Made by a program: the position numbers and the translations under genes. Shown piece by piece: positions 7,450 through 16,278 of a stretch of 64,000 bases of DNA (its first letter is position 1; each line of letters starts with the position of its first letter). A model generated the notes under the pieces. It ran no database searches. It was given only the letters and a program-made list of their open reading frames with translations, and had not been told where the DNA came from. Origin of the DNA: Olleya namhaensis (GTDB lineage: Bacteria > Bacteroidota > Bacteroidia > Flavobacteriales > Flavobacteriaceae); assembly GCF_900114005.1 (NCBI RefSeq), contig NZ_FORM01000004.1, positions 241,035 to 305,034 of the forward strand. The letters are read 5' to 3'.

Positions 7450-8658
7450 ATGAAAAAATTTGCATTCGGATTAGCAGCATTAGCCACATTAGCTTTAACC
7501 TCTTGCTCAAGTGATGATGATGGTGGAAGTACAGTAATAATAGATAGCGTTACAGCTCCAGATACTTATGTATTTGAAAGAGACGCAGCAAGTACTGTTA
7601 GTTTTGGAGGACAAACAACACGTATACAAATGGCTCAAGAAATTGTGTCTGGTTTGGTTAATACTAGTAATACAGAATTAGTTTTGGATAATATGTTTGC
7701 ACATGTAGCTGATGCTAACGATTTTACTGATGCAGATCTTAATGCTTCAGATAAAAGCGTTAGAAGTAAAGTAGCAGCATCAACAGATTATTTTGCAGCT
7801 AATACAACAGATGCAAATACAATCAAATCAACAATGGATGGTTATATCCAATCTCAGGTAAATGATGTATTTCCAAATTGGGCAACAACTGCAACATCAG
7901 GTGTAGCAGGTCAAATACAACAAGCAGGTGGTGGATCTATCCGTTACGTTAACGCAAAAGGTTTAGAGTATAACCAAGCATTTGCTAAAAGTTTAATTGG
8001 CGCTTTAATGGTAGACCAAATTTTAAACAACTATTTAAGTACAGCAGTTTTAGATGCAGGAGATAATGTTGCAAATAACGATGCTGATGTTTTAGATGGT
8101 ACCAATAGTTATACAACAATGGAACACAAGTGGGATGAAGCTTATGGTTACTTATATGGTAACGAAGACAACCCAGCTGTACCAGTATACGAAGCAGATA
8201 AGTTTTTAAGCGAGTATGTTGCTAAAGTAGACGGAGATTCAGATTTTTCTGGAATTGCAATGGATATTTACAAAGCATTTAAATTAGGTCGTGCTGCAAT
8301 TGTTGCTAAAAACTATGACGTACGTGATGCACAAGCTGAAATTATTAAAGCTAAAATTTCTGAAGTAATTGCAGTAAGAGGTATCTACTACTTACAACAA
8401 GGTAAAGCTAATTTAGGTACAGATATGGCATCAGCTTTTCATGCTTTATCAGAAGCTTATGGGTTTATCTATAGCTTACAGTTTACAAGAAAGCCAGGTA
8501 CAACACAACCTTACTTAACAAAAACAGAAGTAGAAGCACTTACAAGTCAGTTAATGACAGGAAATGGTTTCTGGGATGTTACACCAGCAACATTAGATGC
8601 TATTTCTGATACAATTTCTGCAGAGTTTGACTTTACAACAGTTCAAGCAGGAAGTTAA
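7450..8658 (+). CDS. DUF4856-family surface lipoprotein
   Basis: A 402-aa lipoprotein: signal of about 18 residues ending ALTSC, then SSDDDGG, the acidic tail that marks surface export in Bacteroidota lipoproteins. The mature part is largely alpha-helical (DAEVLDGTNS-like loops, long helices at about 80-200 and 270-380) and matches my memory of DUF4856, a family found beside imelysin genes. The function is unproven. Its place at the head of an imelysin/HTTM/TonB-receptor block suggests a cell-surface partner in metal or haem acquisition. It is followed by a hairpin and a second promoter, so it may be made in different amounts from the genes downstream. Confidence 0.85.
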   Translation: MKKFAFGLAALATLALTSCSSDDDGGSTVIIDSVTAPDTYVFERDAASTVSFGGQTTRIQMAQEIVSGLVNTSNTELVLDNMFAHVADANDFTDADLNASDKSVRSKVAASTDYFAANTTDANTIKSTMDGYIQSQVNDVFPNWATTATSGVAGQIQQAGGGSIRYVNAKGLEYNQAFAKSLIGALMVDQILNNYLSTAVLDAGDNVANNDADVLDGTNSYTTMEHKWDEAYGYLYGNEDNPAVPVYEADKFLSEYVAKVDGDSDFSGIAMDIYKAFKLGRAAIVAKNYDVRDAQAEIIKAKISEVIAVRGIYYLQQGKANLGTDMASAFHALSEAYGFIYSLQFTRKPGTTQPYLTKTEVEALTSQLMTGNGFWDVTPATLDAISDTISAEFDFTTVQAGS

Positions 8659-8675
8659 TAATTAACATATATTTA

Positions 8676-8719
8676 AATAGAAGACGTTGTGCATTAAACG
8701 TCTTCTATTGTTATTTTTG
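8676..8719 (+). promoter_or_regulatory. Hairpin followed by a promoter between the DUF4856 and imelysin genes
   Basis: AATAGAAGACGT (8676-8687) and ACGTCTTCTATT (8698-8709) form a perfect 12-bp stem with a 10-base loop, followed by a weak T-run. TATTTTTG at 8712-8719 is a minus-7 box directly after it, with TTG at 8687-8689 lying 22 bp upstream inside the hairpin. Termination and re-initiation may be coupled here. Confidence 0.6.
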
Positions 8720-8744
8720 CACATTGAAAAGAAAATTGATAATT

Positions 8745-9839
8745 ATGAAAAAGTTAGTTTACATTTTTACATTAATGTTAGTCGTAGTGGCTTGTACAGA
8801 ATCTGATGATACAGGTAGTGGTACAAGTAACTCTGATGACTATAATAGGGTTGCAATGCAAACCAATTTAGCAGATAATATAATTATTCCAAGACTTCAA
8901 GACTTAAAATCAAGTTTAGAAACCTTGACTACTGTTGGTACTACTTTTACAGCTGCACCAGATCAGACTAGTTTAGATAATTTAAGAGCTGCTTTTGTTA
9001 GTGCCTATAAAGACTGGCAATTAGTGGAGCCTTTTAATATCGGTCAAGCCGAAGTTATGCTTTACGGTTTTCAAATGAATGTGTATCCAACAACAACTGA
9101 AGATATTGAAGCAAATATTGCTAATGGTACTTATGATTTGTCCGCGGTTGGAAATAATGATGCAGTAGGTTTTCCTGCGGTAGATTATATGTTACATGGT
9201 ATAGCTGCTACAGATGCAGATATCTTAATTAAGTATGCGGATGCAAATTACAAAACATACTTAACAGATTTAATTGCACAAATGAATAGTTTAACACAAA
9301 CCGTGTTATCTGATTGGACTGGTAATTATAGAGATGTATTTGTTAACAGTACAGAAAACACTGTTTCAAGTGCCGTAAATAAGTTTATTAATGACTATAT
9401 TTTCTATTTTGAAAAAGGGTTACGTGCTAATAAATTTGGTATTCCTGCAGGTGTATTTTCTTCAGGCCCTTTAGCGGATAAAGCAGAAGCTATTTTTAAC
9501 GGAACAATCTCTAGAGATTTAGCAATTATTGCGCTAGATAATGTTCAGAATATCTTTAATGGTCAGGCAACAAATGCGTCTGCAACAGGAGAAGGTTTTT
9601 ATAAATACCTAGTAGCTTTAGACAGAACAGATTTAGCAACATTAATTAATACAAGAATTGATGATGCTAGACAAAAAATACAAGTTTTAAATGCGGATTT
9701 AAAAACGCAAGTAGAAACTGACAATACAAAAATGACTGAAGCTTACGATGCGTTACAACTAGTAGTTGTGTCTTTTAAAGTAGACATGTTACAAGCGTTT
9801 AATGTAAGTGTGGATTACGTAGATGCAGACGGAGATTAA
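8745..9839 (+). CDS. Imelysin-family (M75) lipoprotein
   Basis: From ATG 8745 the protein has 364 residues, with a lipoprotein signal ending VVVAC and an acidic TESDD tail. An in-frame TTG at 8724 lies just after the promoter and is a poorer start. The mature part shows the imelysin fold: a first helical repeat with DWQLVEPFNIGQAE, the central GFPAVDYMLHG motif, and a second repeat. Imelysins (EfeO, Algp7, IrpA relatives) are envelope proteins tied to iron uptake; most are binding proteins rather than proteases, and no HxxE zinc motif is seen here. It fits an iron- or haem-related role with the receptor three genes on. Confidence 0.92.
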   Translation: MKKLVYIFTLMLVVVACTESDDTGSGTSNSDDYNRVAMQTNLADNIIIPRLQDLKSSLETLTTVGTTFTAAPDQTSLDNLRAAFVSAYKDWQLVEPFNIGQAEVMLYGFQMNVYPTTTEDIEANIANGTYDLSAVGNNDAVGFPAVDYMLHGIAATDADILIKYADANYKTYLTDLIAQMNSLTQTVLSDWTGNYRDVFVNSTENTVSSAVNKFINDYIFYFEKGLRANKFGIPAGVFSSGPLADKAEAIFNGTISRDLAIIALDNVQNIFNGQATNASATGEGFYKYLVALDRTDLATLINTRIDDARQKIQVLNADLKTQVETDNTKMTEAYDALQLVVVSFKVDMLQAFNVSVDYVDADGD

Positions 9840-9861
9840 TATTAAATAACACTAATTTATT

Positions 9862-9894
9862 AAAGGTTGATTTAAAAGAGTCAACCTTTTTTTT
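9862..9894 (+). terminator. Terminator directly in front of the HTTM gene
   Basis: AAAGGTTGA (9862-9870) and TCAACCTTT (9881-9889) form a 9-bp stem followed by T to 9894. The next ATG is at 9900, only 6 bases later, so the HTTM gene either depends on read-through or has a start site inside the terminator. Confidence 0.75.
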
Positions 9895-9899
9895 GTATT

Positions 9900-11264
9900 A
9901 TGGATTTTAGCTTAAAAACATATCTTAACAAAACTACGGATGCAGCACCTTTAGCTGTGTTCAGGATTGGATTTGGAATAATGATGTGTTATGGTATGAT
10001 CCGTTATTGGTTAAAAGGATGGATTGAAACGGTATATATCCAACCAAAATTTCATTTTAAATATTACGGATTTGAGTGGGTTAATACCTTAGGTAATTAC
10101 ACCTATTTATTATTTTTAATTTGTGGTGTATCTGCCTTATTTGTGGCTGTAGGTTATAAATACAGATGGGCCATTATTACTTTTTTTATTAGCTTTACTT
10201 ATATAGAGTTAATGGATAAAACCACCTATTTAAATCATTATTATTTTATAAGCATCCTTAGCTTTTTAATGATTTTTTTACCAGCTAACAAATACTTTTC
10301 TGTAGATACTTATCGCTCTAAAGTAAGTTATAATACCATTCCTAAATGGACTATTGATGGTATTAAACTACTACTAGGTATTGTTTACTTTTATGCAGGA
10401 TTGGCAAAAATAAATAGTGATTGGTTATTAAAAGCACAACCTTTAAAAATATGGTTACGCTCTAAATATGATTTGCCACTTATTGGCGAGACTATTATGC
10501 AACAAGATTGGTTTCATTATGCTATGAGCTGGTCCGGAATGTTATATGATTTACTAATTCCGTTTTTCTTACTGTACAAACGCACACGATTTGTCGCCTT
10601 TATAATGGTTATTTTCTTTCATGTGTTTACCCGTATTTTGTTTCCTATTGGTATGTTTCCGTTTGTTATGATTGTAAGTGCATTAATCTTCTTTGATGCC
10701 CCGTTTCATCATAAAATTATAAACAAATTCAAGTCGCTAACCGGCTTTATTTCCGCGAAAGCGAAACCCATAAACTACAAATCCACTTATAAAGTAAGGT
10801 TTAGTAAAGTAATATTACCAATACTAGGTGTGTTTTTTGTGCTTCAATTAGTATTACCGTTTAGATATCTATTATATCCAGGGGAGTTATTTTGGACAGA
10901 AGAAGGCTACCGCTTATCATGGCGTGTGATGTTGATGGAAAAAATGGGAAACACAACGTTTAAGATTAAGGATGAAGAAGGACATATGTTTTTAGTAAAT
11001 AACGCTGACTTTTTAACGCCATTACAGGAAAAACAAATGAGTTTTCAACCTGATTTTATATTAGAATATGCACATTATTTAGGAGACCATTTTACAAAGC
11101 AAGGACATAAAGGTGTGCAAGTGTATACTAAAAGTTATGTGGCTTTAAATGGTCGATTAAGTCAATTATTTATTGATGAAAGCGTAAATTTGTACCAAGA
11201 AAAAGAATCGTTTAAACATAAACACTGGATTTTACCATTTACAGATGAAATTAAAGGACTATAA
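9900..11264 (+). CDS. HTTM-domain membrane protein (vitamin K-dependent gamma-carboxylase homologue)
   Basis: A 454-aa protein with about eight to nine transmembrane helices and a C-terminal soluble part from about residue 330. IVYFYAGLAKINSDWL (Lys170) corresponds to the stretch of human gamma-glutamyl carboxylase that carries the catalytic-base Lys; Asp-Trp follow as in the human protein. This makes it an HTTM member rather than a generic permease. Bacterial HTTM proteins have no agreed substrate. The context, between an imelysin lipoprotein and an outer-membrane receptor, suggests modification or transport linked to metal capture. The end overlaps the next gene by 20 bp, implying coupled translation. 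Confidence 0.88.
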   Translation: MDFSLKTYLNKTTDAAPLAVFRIGFGIMMCYGMIRYWLKGWIETVYIQPKFHFKYYGFEWVNTLGNYTYLLFLICGVSALFVAVGYKYRWAIITFFISFTYIELMDKTTYLNHYYFISILSFLMIFLPANKYFSVDTYRSKVSYNTIPKWTIDGIKLLLGIVYFYAGLAKINSDWLLKAQPLKIWLRSKYDLPLIGETIMQQDWFHYAMSWSGMLYDLLIPFFLLYKRTRFVAFIMVIFFHVFTRILFPIGMFPFVMIVSALIFFDAPFHHKIINKFKSLTGFISAKAKPINYKSTYKVRFSKVILPILGVFFVLQLVLPFRYLLYPGELFWTEEGYRLSWRVMLMEKMGNTTFKIKDEEGHMFLVNNADFLTPLQEKQMSFQPDFILEYAHYLGDHFTKQGHKGVQVYTKSYVALNGRLSQLFIDESVNLYQEKESFKHKHWILPFTDEIKGL

Positions 11265-13671
11265 TCTATTACTATTATTGATGTTATCTGCTTTTAGCAT
11301 GTTAGCACAACAGCAAATTTCTGGAACGATTACTAATCTTCAGGGCAGTGTGCTGGAAGATGTTGGGGTGTATGATAAAACGTCTGGCTTATTAACTAAG
11401 TCTGATGCTAACGGTTTTTTTACTTTTGAAACAGAAAAGGAGACTTTAGAGTTAACCTTTTTTGATTACGAATATCAAGTGTTTGAACAAACAGTACTGT
11501 CTACCAATGCTAAAAATTTAAAAATAAAATTAGCGCCTTTAGCAGAAACAACGTTGTCTGAGGTCGAAATTACATTAAGAAAAGCAAAACTGTTTAGTTT
11601 AAAACAACTGAATGATGTGGAAGAAACAGCTATTTACGCAGGTAAAAAAACGGAGGTTGTTTTAATAGATCAGTCTATGGCTAACCTTGGGGCAAATAAT
11701 GCTAGACAATTATATAGTCAAGTAGCTGGATTAAACATTTACCAAAATGATGATGCTGGTTTACAATTAAATATTGGAGGTCGTGGATTAGATCCAAACA
11801 GAACAGCTAACTTTAATACGCGTCAAAATGGGTACGATATTAGTGCAGATGTTTTAGGGTATCCAGAGAGTTACTACACACCAACAGCAGAGGCGTTACA
11901 AGAAATACAAATAGTTAGAGGTGCCGCATCGTTACAGTACGGAACACAATTTGGTGGTTTGGTTAATTTTAAAATGAAAACACCAAATAAAGAAAAACCT
12001 TTAGAGCTAATTACTAGAAATACCATTGGAAGTAATGGGTTGTACACCAACTTTACTAGTGCTAGTGGTACTAAAGGCAAATTTAGTTATTATACGTTTT
12101 TTAACTATAAAAAAGGGGATGGATTTAGAGATAACTCTAATTTCGAGTCTAAAAATTTTTATGCGCATTTAGGGTATCAGTTTAATGATAAAACAAAGCT
12201 AGAAGGAGAGGTGACGTACTTAAGGTATTTAGCTAAGCAAGGTGGTGGTTTATCGGATGCTGCTTTTAAGGAAGATCCATACCAAAGTAACAGAGCACGT
12301 AACTGGTTTCAGGTAGATTGGTTATTGTATAATTTAAAATTGTCTCATAAATTTTCTGAAAACACAAACTTTACATTTAATGCCTTTGGATTAAATGCGT
12401 CTAGAGATGCGTTAGGGTTTAGAACTAACCGTGTGGATCAAGCAGATGATAACGGTGTTAGAGATTTAATTAAGGGACAGTTTGATAATTTTGGCTTTGA
12501 AACTAGAGTTTTGACTAACTATAATTTGTTTAATAAAAAAGCAATTGGTCTTTTGGGGGCTAAGTTTTATAAGTCAGAGAACACAGCAGAGCAAGGTCCA
12601 GGAAGTGATGGTATTGATCCAAATTTTGATTTTCAGTATGATACCTTTCCTAACTATTCTAACCAATCGGATTTTACTTACCCCAATTTAAACGTTGCCA
12701 TTTTTGGAGAAAACATTGTGTATTTAAATGATGAGGTATCTATAACTCCTGGTTTTAGATTTGAATATATTAACACACAAAGTGATGGTTATTTTAGACG
12801 TATAAATACAGATGCTGCTGGAAATGTTATTTTAAATGAAAAAATTGAGGATGACTTAACAAGAAAACGTTCTTTTGTGCTATTAGGTTTAGGTGCAAGT
12901 TATAAGCCAAGCACATCTTTTGAGTTATACGGAAACGTGTCTCAAAACTACAGATCAGTAACATTTACAGATATTAGTATTACCAATCCTGCATTTGTAA
13001 TTAGTCCTGATATTGATGACGAAAGTGGTTTTACTGTAGATGCCGGAGTAAGGGGGCGTGTGTCTAACAAAATATCTTATGATGTTAGTGCCTTTAGTTT
13101 ATTTTATAACGACCGTATTGGGTTTATACAACGTGGTTTTGCTGATGGAAGTGTTAAGAGCGAAAGAGGTAATGTAGGTGATGCTATGATGTATGGTGTG
13201 GAGAGTTTAGTCGAATTTAATTTAGAAAATCTATTACTTAACAATGAAGACTATATTTTTAACTATTATGTTAATATGTCTTTTGTAGACTCTGAGTATA
13301 CTAAATCTGATGAAAACGGAGTAGAAGGTAATAAGGTAGAATTTATACCTAACTATAATTTTAAAACAGGGATTCGTTTAGGATATAAAGACTTTTTATC
13401 TAACATACAATACACATATTTATCGTCTCAATTTACAGATGCTACAAACTCGACAGAAGGAAACTTAAGTGGTGTTACAGGAGAGATTCCCGCATATGAT
13501 GTTTTAGATGTATCGTTTTCTTACAAGTACAAGCAGTTTAAGTTAGAAGCCGGAGTAAATAACCTTTTAGATAACGCGTATTTTACAAGACGCGCTACAG
13601 GATATCCTGGTCCAGGAATTATTCCATCGGCTAACAGAAACTTTTATACAACGTTAGAGATTAAATTTTAA
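11245..13671 (+). CDS. TonB-dependent outer-membrane receptor, Fe-dicitrate/siderophore type
   Basis: An 808-aa receptor. Residues 1-21 are a signal peptide ending MLAQ. A carboxypeptidase-regulatory-like domain (QISGTITNLQGSVLEDVGVY) follows at 23-100, then the plug with NARQLYSQVAGLNIYQND, LQLNIGGRGLDPNRT and IQIVRGAASLQYGTQFGG at about 150-240. The beta-barrel runs to the terminal Phe after TTLEIKF. The plug resembles FecA-type receptors. The ligand is not predictable, but the imelysin neighbour points to iron or a chelate. The start overlaps the HTTM gene by 20 bp. Confidence 0.93.
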   Translation: MKLKDYNLLLLLMLSAFSMLAQQQISGTITNLQGSVLEDVGVYDKTSGLLTKSDANGFFTFETEKETLELTFFDYEYQVFEQTVLSTNAKNLKIKLAPLAETTLSEVEITLRKAKLFSLKQLNDVEETAIYAGKKTEVVLIDQSMANLGANNARQLYSQVAGLNIYQNDDAGLQLNIGGRGLDPNRTANFNTRQNGYDISADVLGYPESYYTPTAEALQEIQIVRGAASLQYGTQFGGLVNFKMKTPNKEKPLELITRNTIGSNGLYTNFTSASGTKGKFSYYTFFNYKKGDGFRDNSNFESKNFYAHLGYQFNDKTKLEGEVTYLRYLAKQGGGLSDAAFKEDPYQSNRARNWFQVDWLLYNLKLSHKFSENTNFTFNAFGLNASRDALGFRTNRVDQADDNGVRDLIKGQFDNFGFETRVLTNYNLFNKKAIGLLGAKFYKSENTAEQGPGSDGIDPNFDFQYDTFPNYSNQSDFTYPNLNVAIFGENIVYLNDEVSITPGFRFEYINTQSDGYFRRINTDAAGNVILNEKIEDDLTRKRSFVLLGLGASYKPSTSFELYGNVSQNYRSVTFTDISITNPAFVISPDIDDESGFTVDAGVRGRVSNKISYDVSAFSLFYNDRIGFIQRGFADGSVKSERGNVGDAMMYGVESLVEFNLENLLLNNEDYIFNYYVNMSFVDSEYTKSDENGVEGNKVEFIPNYNFKTGIRLGYKDFLSNIQYTYLSSQFTDATNSTEGNLSGVTGEIPAYDVLDVSFSYKYKQFKLEAGVNNLLDNAYFTRRATGYPGPGIIPSANRNFYTTLEIKF

Positions 13672-13695
13672 CTAACTATACGTTAATTATGCTTT

Positions 13696-13743
13696 TTGAT
13701 TAATATTTAAAACGTATCTTTACTCGCAATTAATTCTAATTGC
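13696..13743 (+). promoter_or_regulatory. guaB promoter and leader inverted repeat
   Basis: TATCTTTA at 13715-13722 approximates TAnnTTTG, with TTG at 13696-13698 (16 bp, short). GCAATTA-ATTC-TAATTGC (13726-13743) is a 7-4-7 inverted repeat ending one base before the guaB ATG. It could be an operator at the start site or a small hairpin masking the start codon. Confidence 0.5.
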
Positions 13744-13744
13744 A

Positions 13745-15214
13745 ATGACAGCACACGAAAATAAAATAGTAGGCGAAGGATTAACTTACGACGACGTCCT
13801 TTTAGTACCTGCTTTTTCTGAAGTTCTTCCTCGCGAAGTCAACATTCAATCAAAACTTACACGCAACATTACTATCAACGTTCCAATAGTTTCCGCAGCT
13901 ATGGATACTGTTACAGAAAGTCAAATGGCAATTGCTATGGCTAGAGAAGGTGGTATAGGTGTATTACATAAAAACATGACTATAGAGCAGCAAGCTACTA
14001 AAGTGCGTAAAGTAAAACGTGCGGAAAGTGGTATGATCATAGATCCTGTAACGTTACCAATGACTGCAGTAGTTGCAGATGCTAATAATGCAATGCGAGA
14101 GCATGGTATTGGAGGTATCCCGATAGTCGACGATAACGGACTGCTAAAAGGAATTGTAACAAATCGTGACTTACGTTTCGAACATGAAAAAAACAGACCA
14201 ATTGTTGAGGTAATGACTAGCGAGAATCTAGTTACTGCTCCAGTTGGAACGTCTTTAAAAGATGCCGAAAAAATATTACAACAACATAAAATTGAAAAGC
14301 TTTTAATTGTTGAAGGCGATAAGTTAGAAGGTTTAATAACCTTTAGAGATATTACTAAACTAACGCAAAAGCCAATAGCAAATAAAGATACTTTTGGACG
14401 TTTACGTGTTGCAGCAGCAATAGGTGTTACAGGAGACGCAGTAGCGCGTGCCGAAGCATTAGTAAATGCAGGTGTTGATGCCATAGTAATTGATACAGCG
14501 CATGGACATACTAAAGGTGTGGTAAATGTGTTAAAAGAAATCAAGAAAAAATTCCCACAATTAGACGTCATTGTTGGTAACATAGCAACAGGAGCAGCAG
14601 CTAAGTATTTAGTTGAAGCAGGAGCAGATGCAGTAAAAGTTGGTATTGGACCAGGTTCTATATGTACAACTCGTGTAGTTGCAGGTGTTGGTTTTCCTCA
14701 ATTTAGTGCAGTGCTAGAAGTCGCAGCAGCAATTAAAGGAAGTGGTGTACCAGTAATAGCAGATGGTGGAATTAGATATACAGGGGATATTCCTAAAGCA
14801 TTAGCAGCAGGAGCAGACACAGTTATGTTAGGGTCTCTGTTAGCAGGAACAAAAGAAAGTCCTGGTGAAACTATTATATACGAAGGGCGTAAGTTTAAAT
14901 CGTATAGAGGTATGGGATCTGTAGAAGCTATGAAGCAAGGTAGTAAAGACCGTTACTTCCAAGATGTAGAAGACGACATTAAAAAACTAGTGCCAGAAGG
15001 TATTGTTGGACGTGTACCTTACAAAGGAGAACTATATGAAAGCTTACACCAATTTATAGGAGGTTTAAGAGCAGGTATGGGATATTGTGGAGCAAAAGAC
15101 GTTGCCACTTTACAAGAGACAGGACGCTTTGTTAAAATTACCGCTTCAGGTATTAACGAGAGTCACCCTCATGATGTTACTATTACTAAAGAATCGCCTA
15201 ACTATTCTAGATAG
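13745..15214 (+). CDS. guaB: Inosine-5'-monophosphate dehydrogenase
   Basis: Catalyses the NAD-dependent oxidation of IMP to XMP, the committed step to GMP. The length of 489 aa is standard. The N-terminal barrel ([15 protein letters not shown]) is interrupted by two CBS domains (about 90-205: [31 protein letters not shown]). The catalytic Cys loop [15 protein letters not shown] lies near residue 300. The IMP-binding ADGGI and the flap motif (YKGELYE) are present. It stands alone, with a bidirectional terminator at its end. Confidence 0.98.
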   Translation: MTAHENKIVGEGLTYDDVLLVPAFSEVLPREVNIQSKLTRNITINVPIVSAAMDTVTESQMAIAMAREGGIGVLHKNMTIEQQATKVRKVKRAESGMIIDPVTLPMTAVVADANNAMREHGIGGIPIVDDNGLLKGIVTNRDLRFEHEKNRPIVEVMTSENLVTAPVGTSLKDAEKILQQHKIEKLLIVEGDKLEGLITFRDITKLTQKPIANKDTFGRLRVAAAIGVTGDAVARAEALVNAGVDAIVIDTAHGHTKGVVNVLKEIKKKFPQLDVIVGNIATGAAAKYLVEAGADAVKVGIGPGSICTTRVVAGVGFPQFSAVLEVAAAIKGSGVPVIADGGIRYTGDIPKALAAGADTVMLGSLLAGTKESPGETIIYEGRKFKSYRGMGSVEAMKQGSKDRYFQDVEDDIKKLVPEGIVGRVPYKGELYESLHQFIGGLRAGMGYCGAKDVATLQETGRFVKITASGINESHPHDVTITKESPNYSR

Positions 15215-15234
15215 GTCTTAGGTTTATATAATAT

Positions 15235-15266
15235 AAAAAAAGCACAACCATTGGTTGTGCTTTTTT
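15235..15266. terminator. Bidirectional terminator between guaB and the convergent gene
   Basis: AGCACAACC-ATT-GGTTGTGCT (15241-15261) with A before and T after serves both guaB and the leftward gene ending at 15289. The same stem type recurs near 18488 and 22405. Confidence 0.9.
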
Positions 15267-15288
15267 GGTTTGAACTAAAATCAAACTC

Positions 15289-15963
15289 TTAATTATTAGT
15301 GATTTTTGTTAATTCTCTAGACGATCGTAGTTTTCCTTTTTTGCTATAGTTTTCACTTTTAACAATTCCAATACCTTTAACGTACCATTCTATTCCAGAA
15401 CCTCTAAATTTTATAATTCCCATTTGAAAAACATAATCAAAAGATACTTTGTAACCATCAAATGTCCCTGCTTTAATCGTTAGAGAATCTTTTGCTAAAA
15501 TCTTTCGGTTAAGTACTGACATGGTTGCAATGGAAGCCGAATTGTCTTCATCTCCAATAGCTAAATCAATGTTTCCATCTTTTAAAACAGTACCAACTTC
15601 CATATTATCCGGAAACTCTAAGAAGTCTCCTGTAGCTTTGATCTTAAAAGCACTATTGTTATCCTTACTTTGAAGTGCTGTATAATTAGACATGTCAACA
15701 TAAAAATCACCATTAATACATTTTAAAATGTAGTCCTTAGCTTCTTTGTCTTCTACAGATTTGATGTATATAGTTAGATTACCATCTTCGTTTGCTACAG
15801 ACTCTATAGAATGGCTTTCAACAGATAATTCCTTACCTTTTTTATTATAGTTAGTATACTCTAATGTCATACCTTCTTTATAAGGAGAGGTTTCTTCACA
15901 CGTTTGTGAAAAGCCATGCTGAGTAACTATTAAAAGTAAAAACAAACTTAGTATTTTAGTCAT
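15289..15963 (-). CDS. Secreted DUF3108/TapB-like protein
   Basis: From ATG 15963 the product has 224 residues, with a clear signal peptide (MTKILSLFLLLIVTQHGFSQ). The start is fixed by a promoter whose minus-33 box lies at 16051-16053, over the more distal in-frame ATG at 16053. The mature part is beta-rich, with NYNKKGKELSVESHSI, KAGTFDGYKVSFDYVFQMG and EWYVKGIGIVKSENYSKKGK, a pattern seen in DUF3108/TapB-like envelope proteins of Bacteroidota. The role is unknown; a periplasmic or outer-membrane-associated beta-structure is likely. The family assignment is from memory and moderate. Confidence 0.75.
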   Translation of the reverse strand: MTKILSLFLLLIVTQHGFSQTCEETSPYKEGMTLEYTNYNKKGKELSVESHSIESVANEDGNLTIYIKSVEDKEAKDYILKCINGDFYVDMSNYTALQSKDNNSAFKIKATGDFLEFPDNMEVGTVLKDGNIDLAIGDEDNSASIATMSVLNRKILAKDSLTIKAGTFDGYKVSFDYVFQMGIIKFRGSGIEWYVKGIGIVKSENYSKKGKLRSSRELTKITNN

Positions 15964-16278
15964 GATTTTGATATTAAGTGGAACTGTGATTTTATAACGA
16001 CTTATTGTATTGTTATAGTAACCAAAGTTAATAGGTTTATCTTGAAAATTCAAATGTAAATTATTGATTTTTAGTTTGTTTGATTAAATATTTTGTAAAG
16101 TAGAGGTGGTTTTAGATCTCTTAATAAAAAAAGAATCCTCAATTACGTTAGTGTTAATGTTACTATAACGCAATATGTAAAGTGTATTATTCTTACTATT
16201 TTAATGCTATCAAATTAGTAAAGAGATAAACTCTATGGTAATTTAAATAGTAAATTAATATTAGCAATCGTATTTAGC
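15964..16278. other. Divergent intergenic region between the secreted protein and the GH3 gene
   Basis: Apart from the leftward promoter at 16023-16053 I see no RNA gene, repeat or strong palindrome. A rightward promoter for the GH3 gene must lie here, but no clean TAnnTTTG with a partner is apparent. Confidence 0.4.
16023..16053 (-). promoter_or_regulatory. Promoter of the DUF3108/TapB-like gene
   Basis: On the minus strand TTG (16051-16053) and TAACTTTG (16023-16030) are 20 bp apart. Transcription would begin near 16017, which selects the ATG at 15963. Confidence 0.75.

Noticed and set aside
13921..14583. Open frame of 220 codons antisense to guaB
   Set aside because: It mirrors codon use of a highly conserved gene and has no recognisable domain, promoter or start context; guaB is certain on the other strand.
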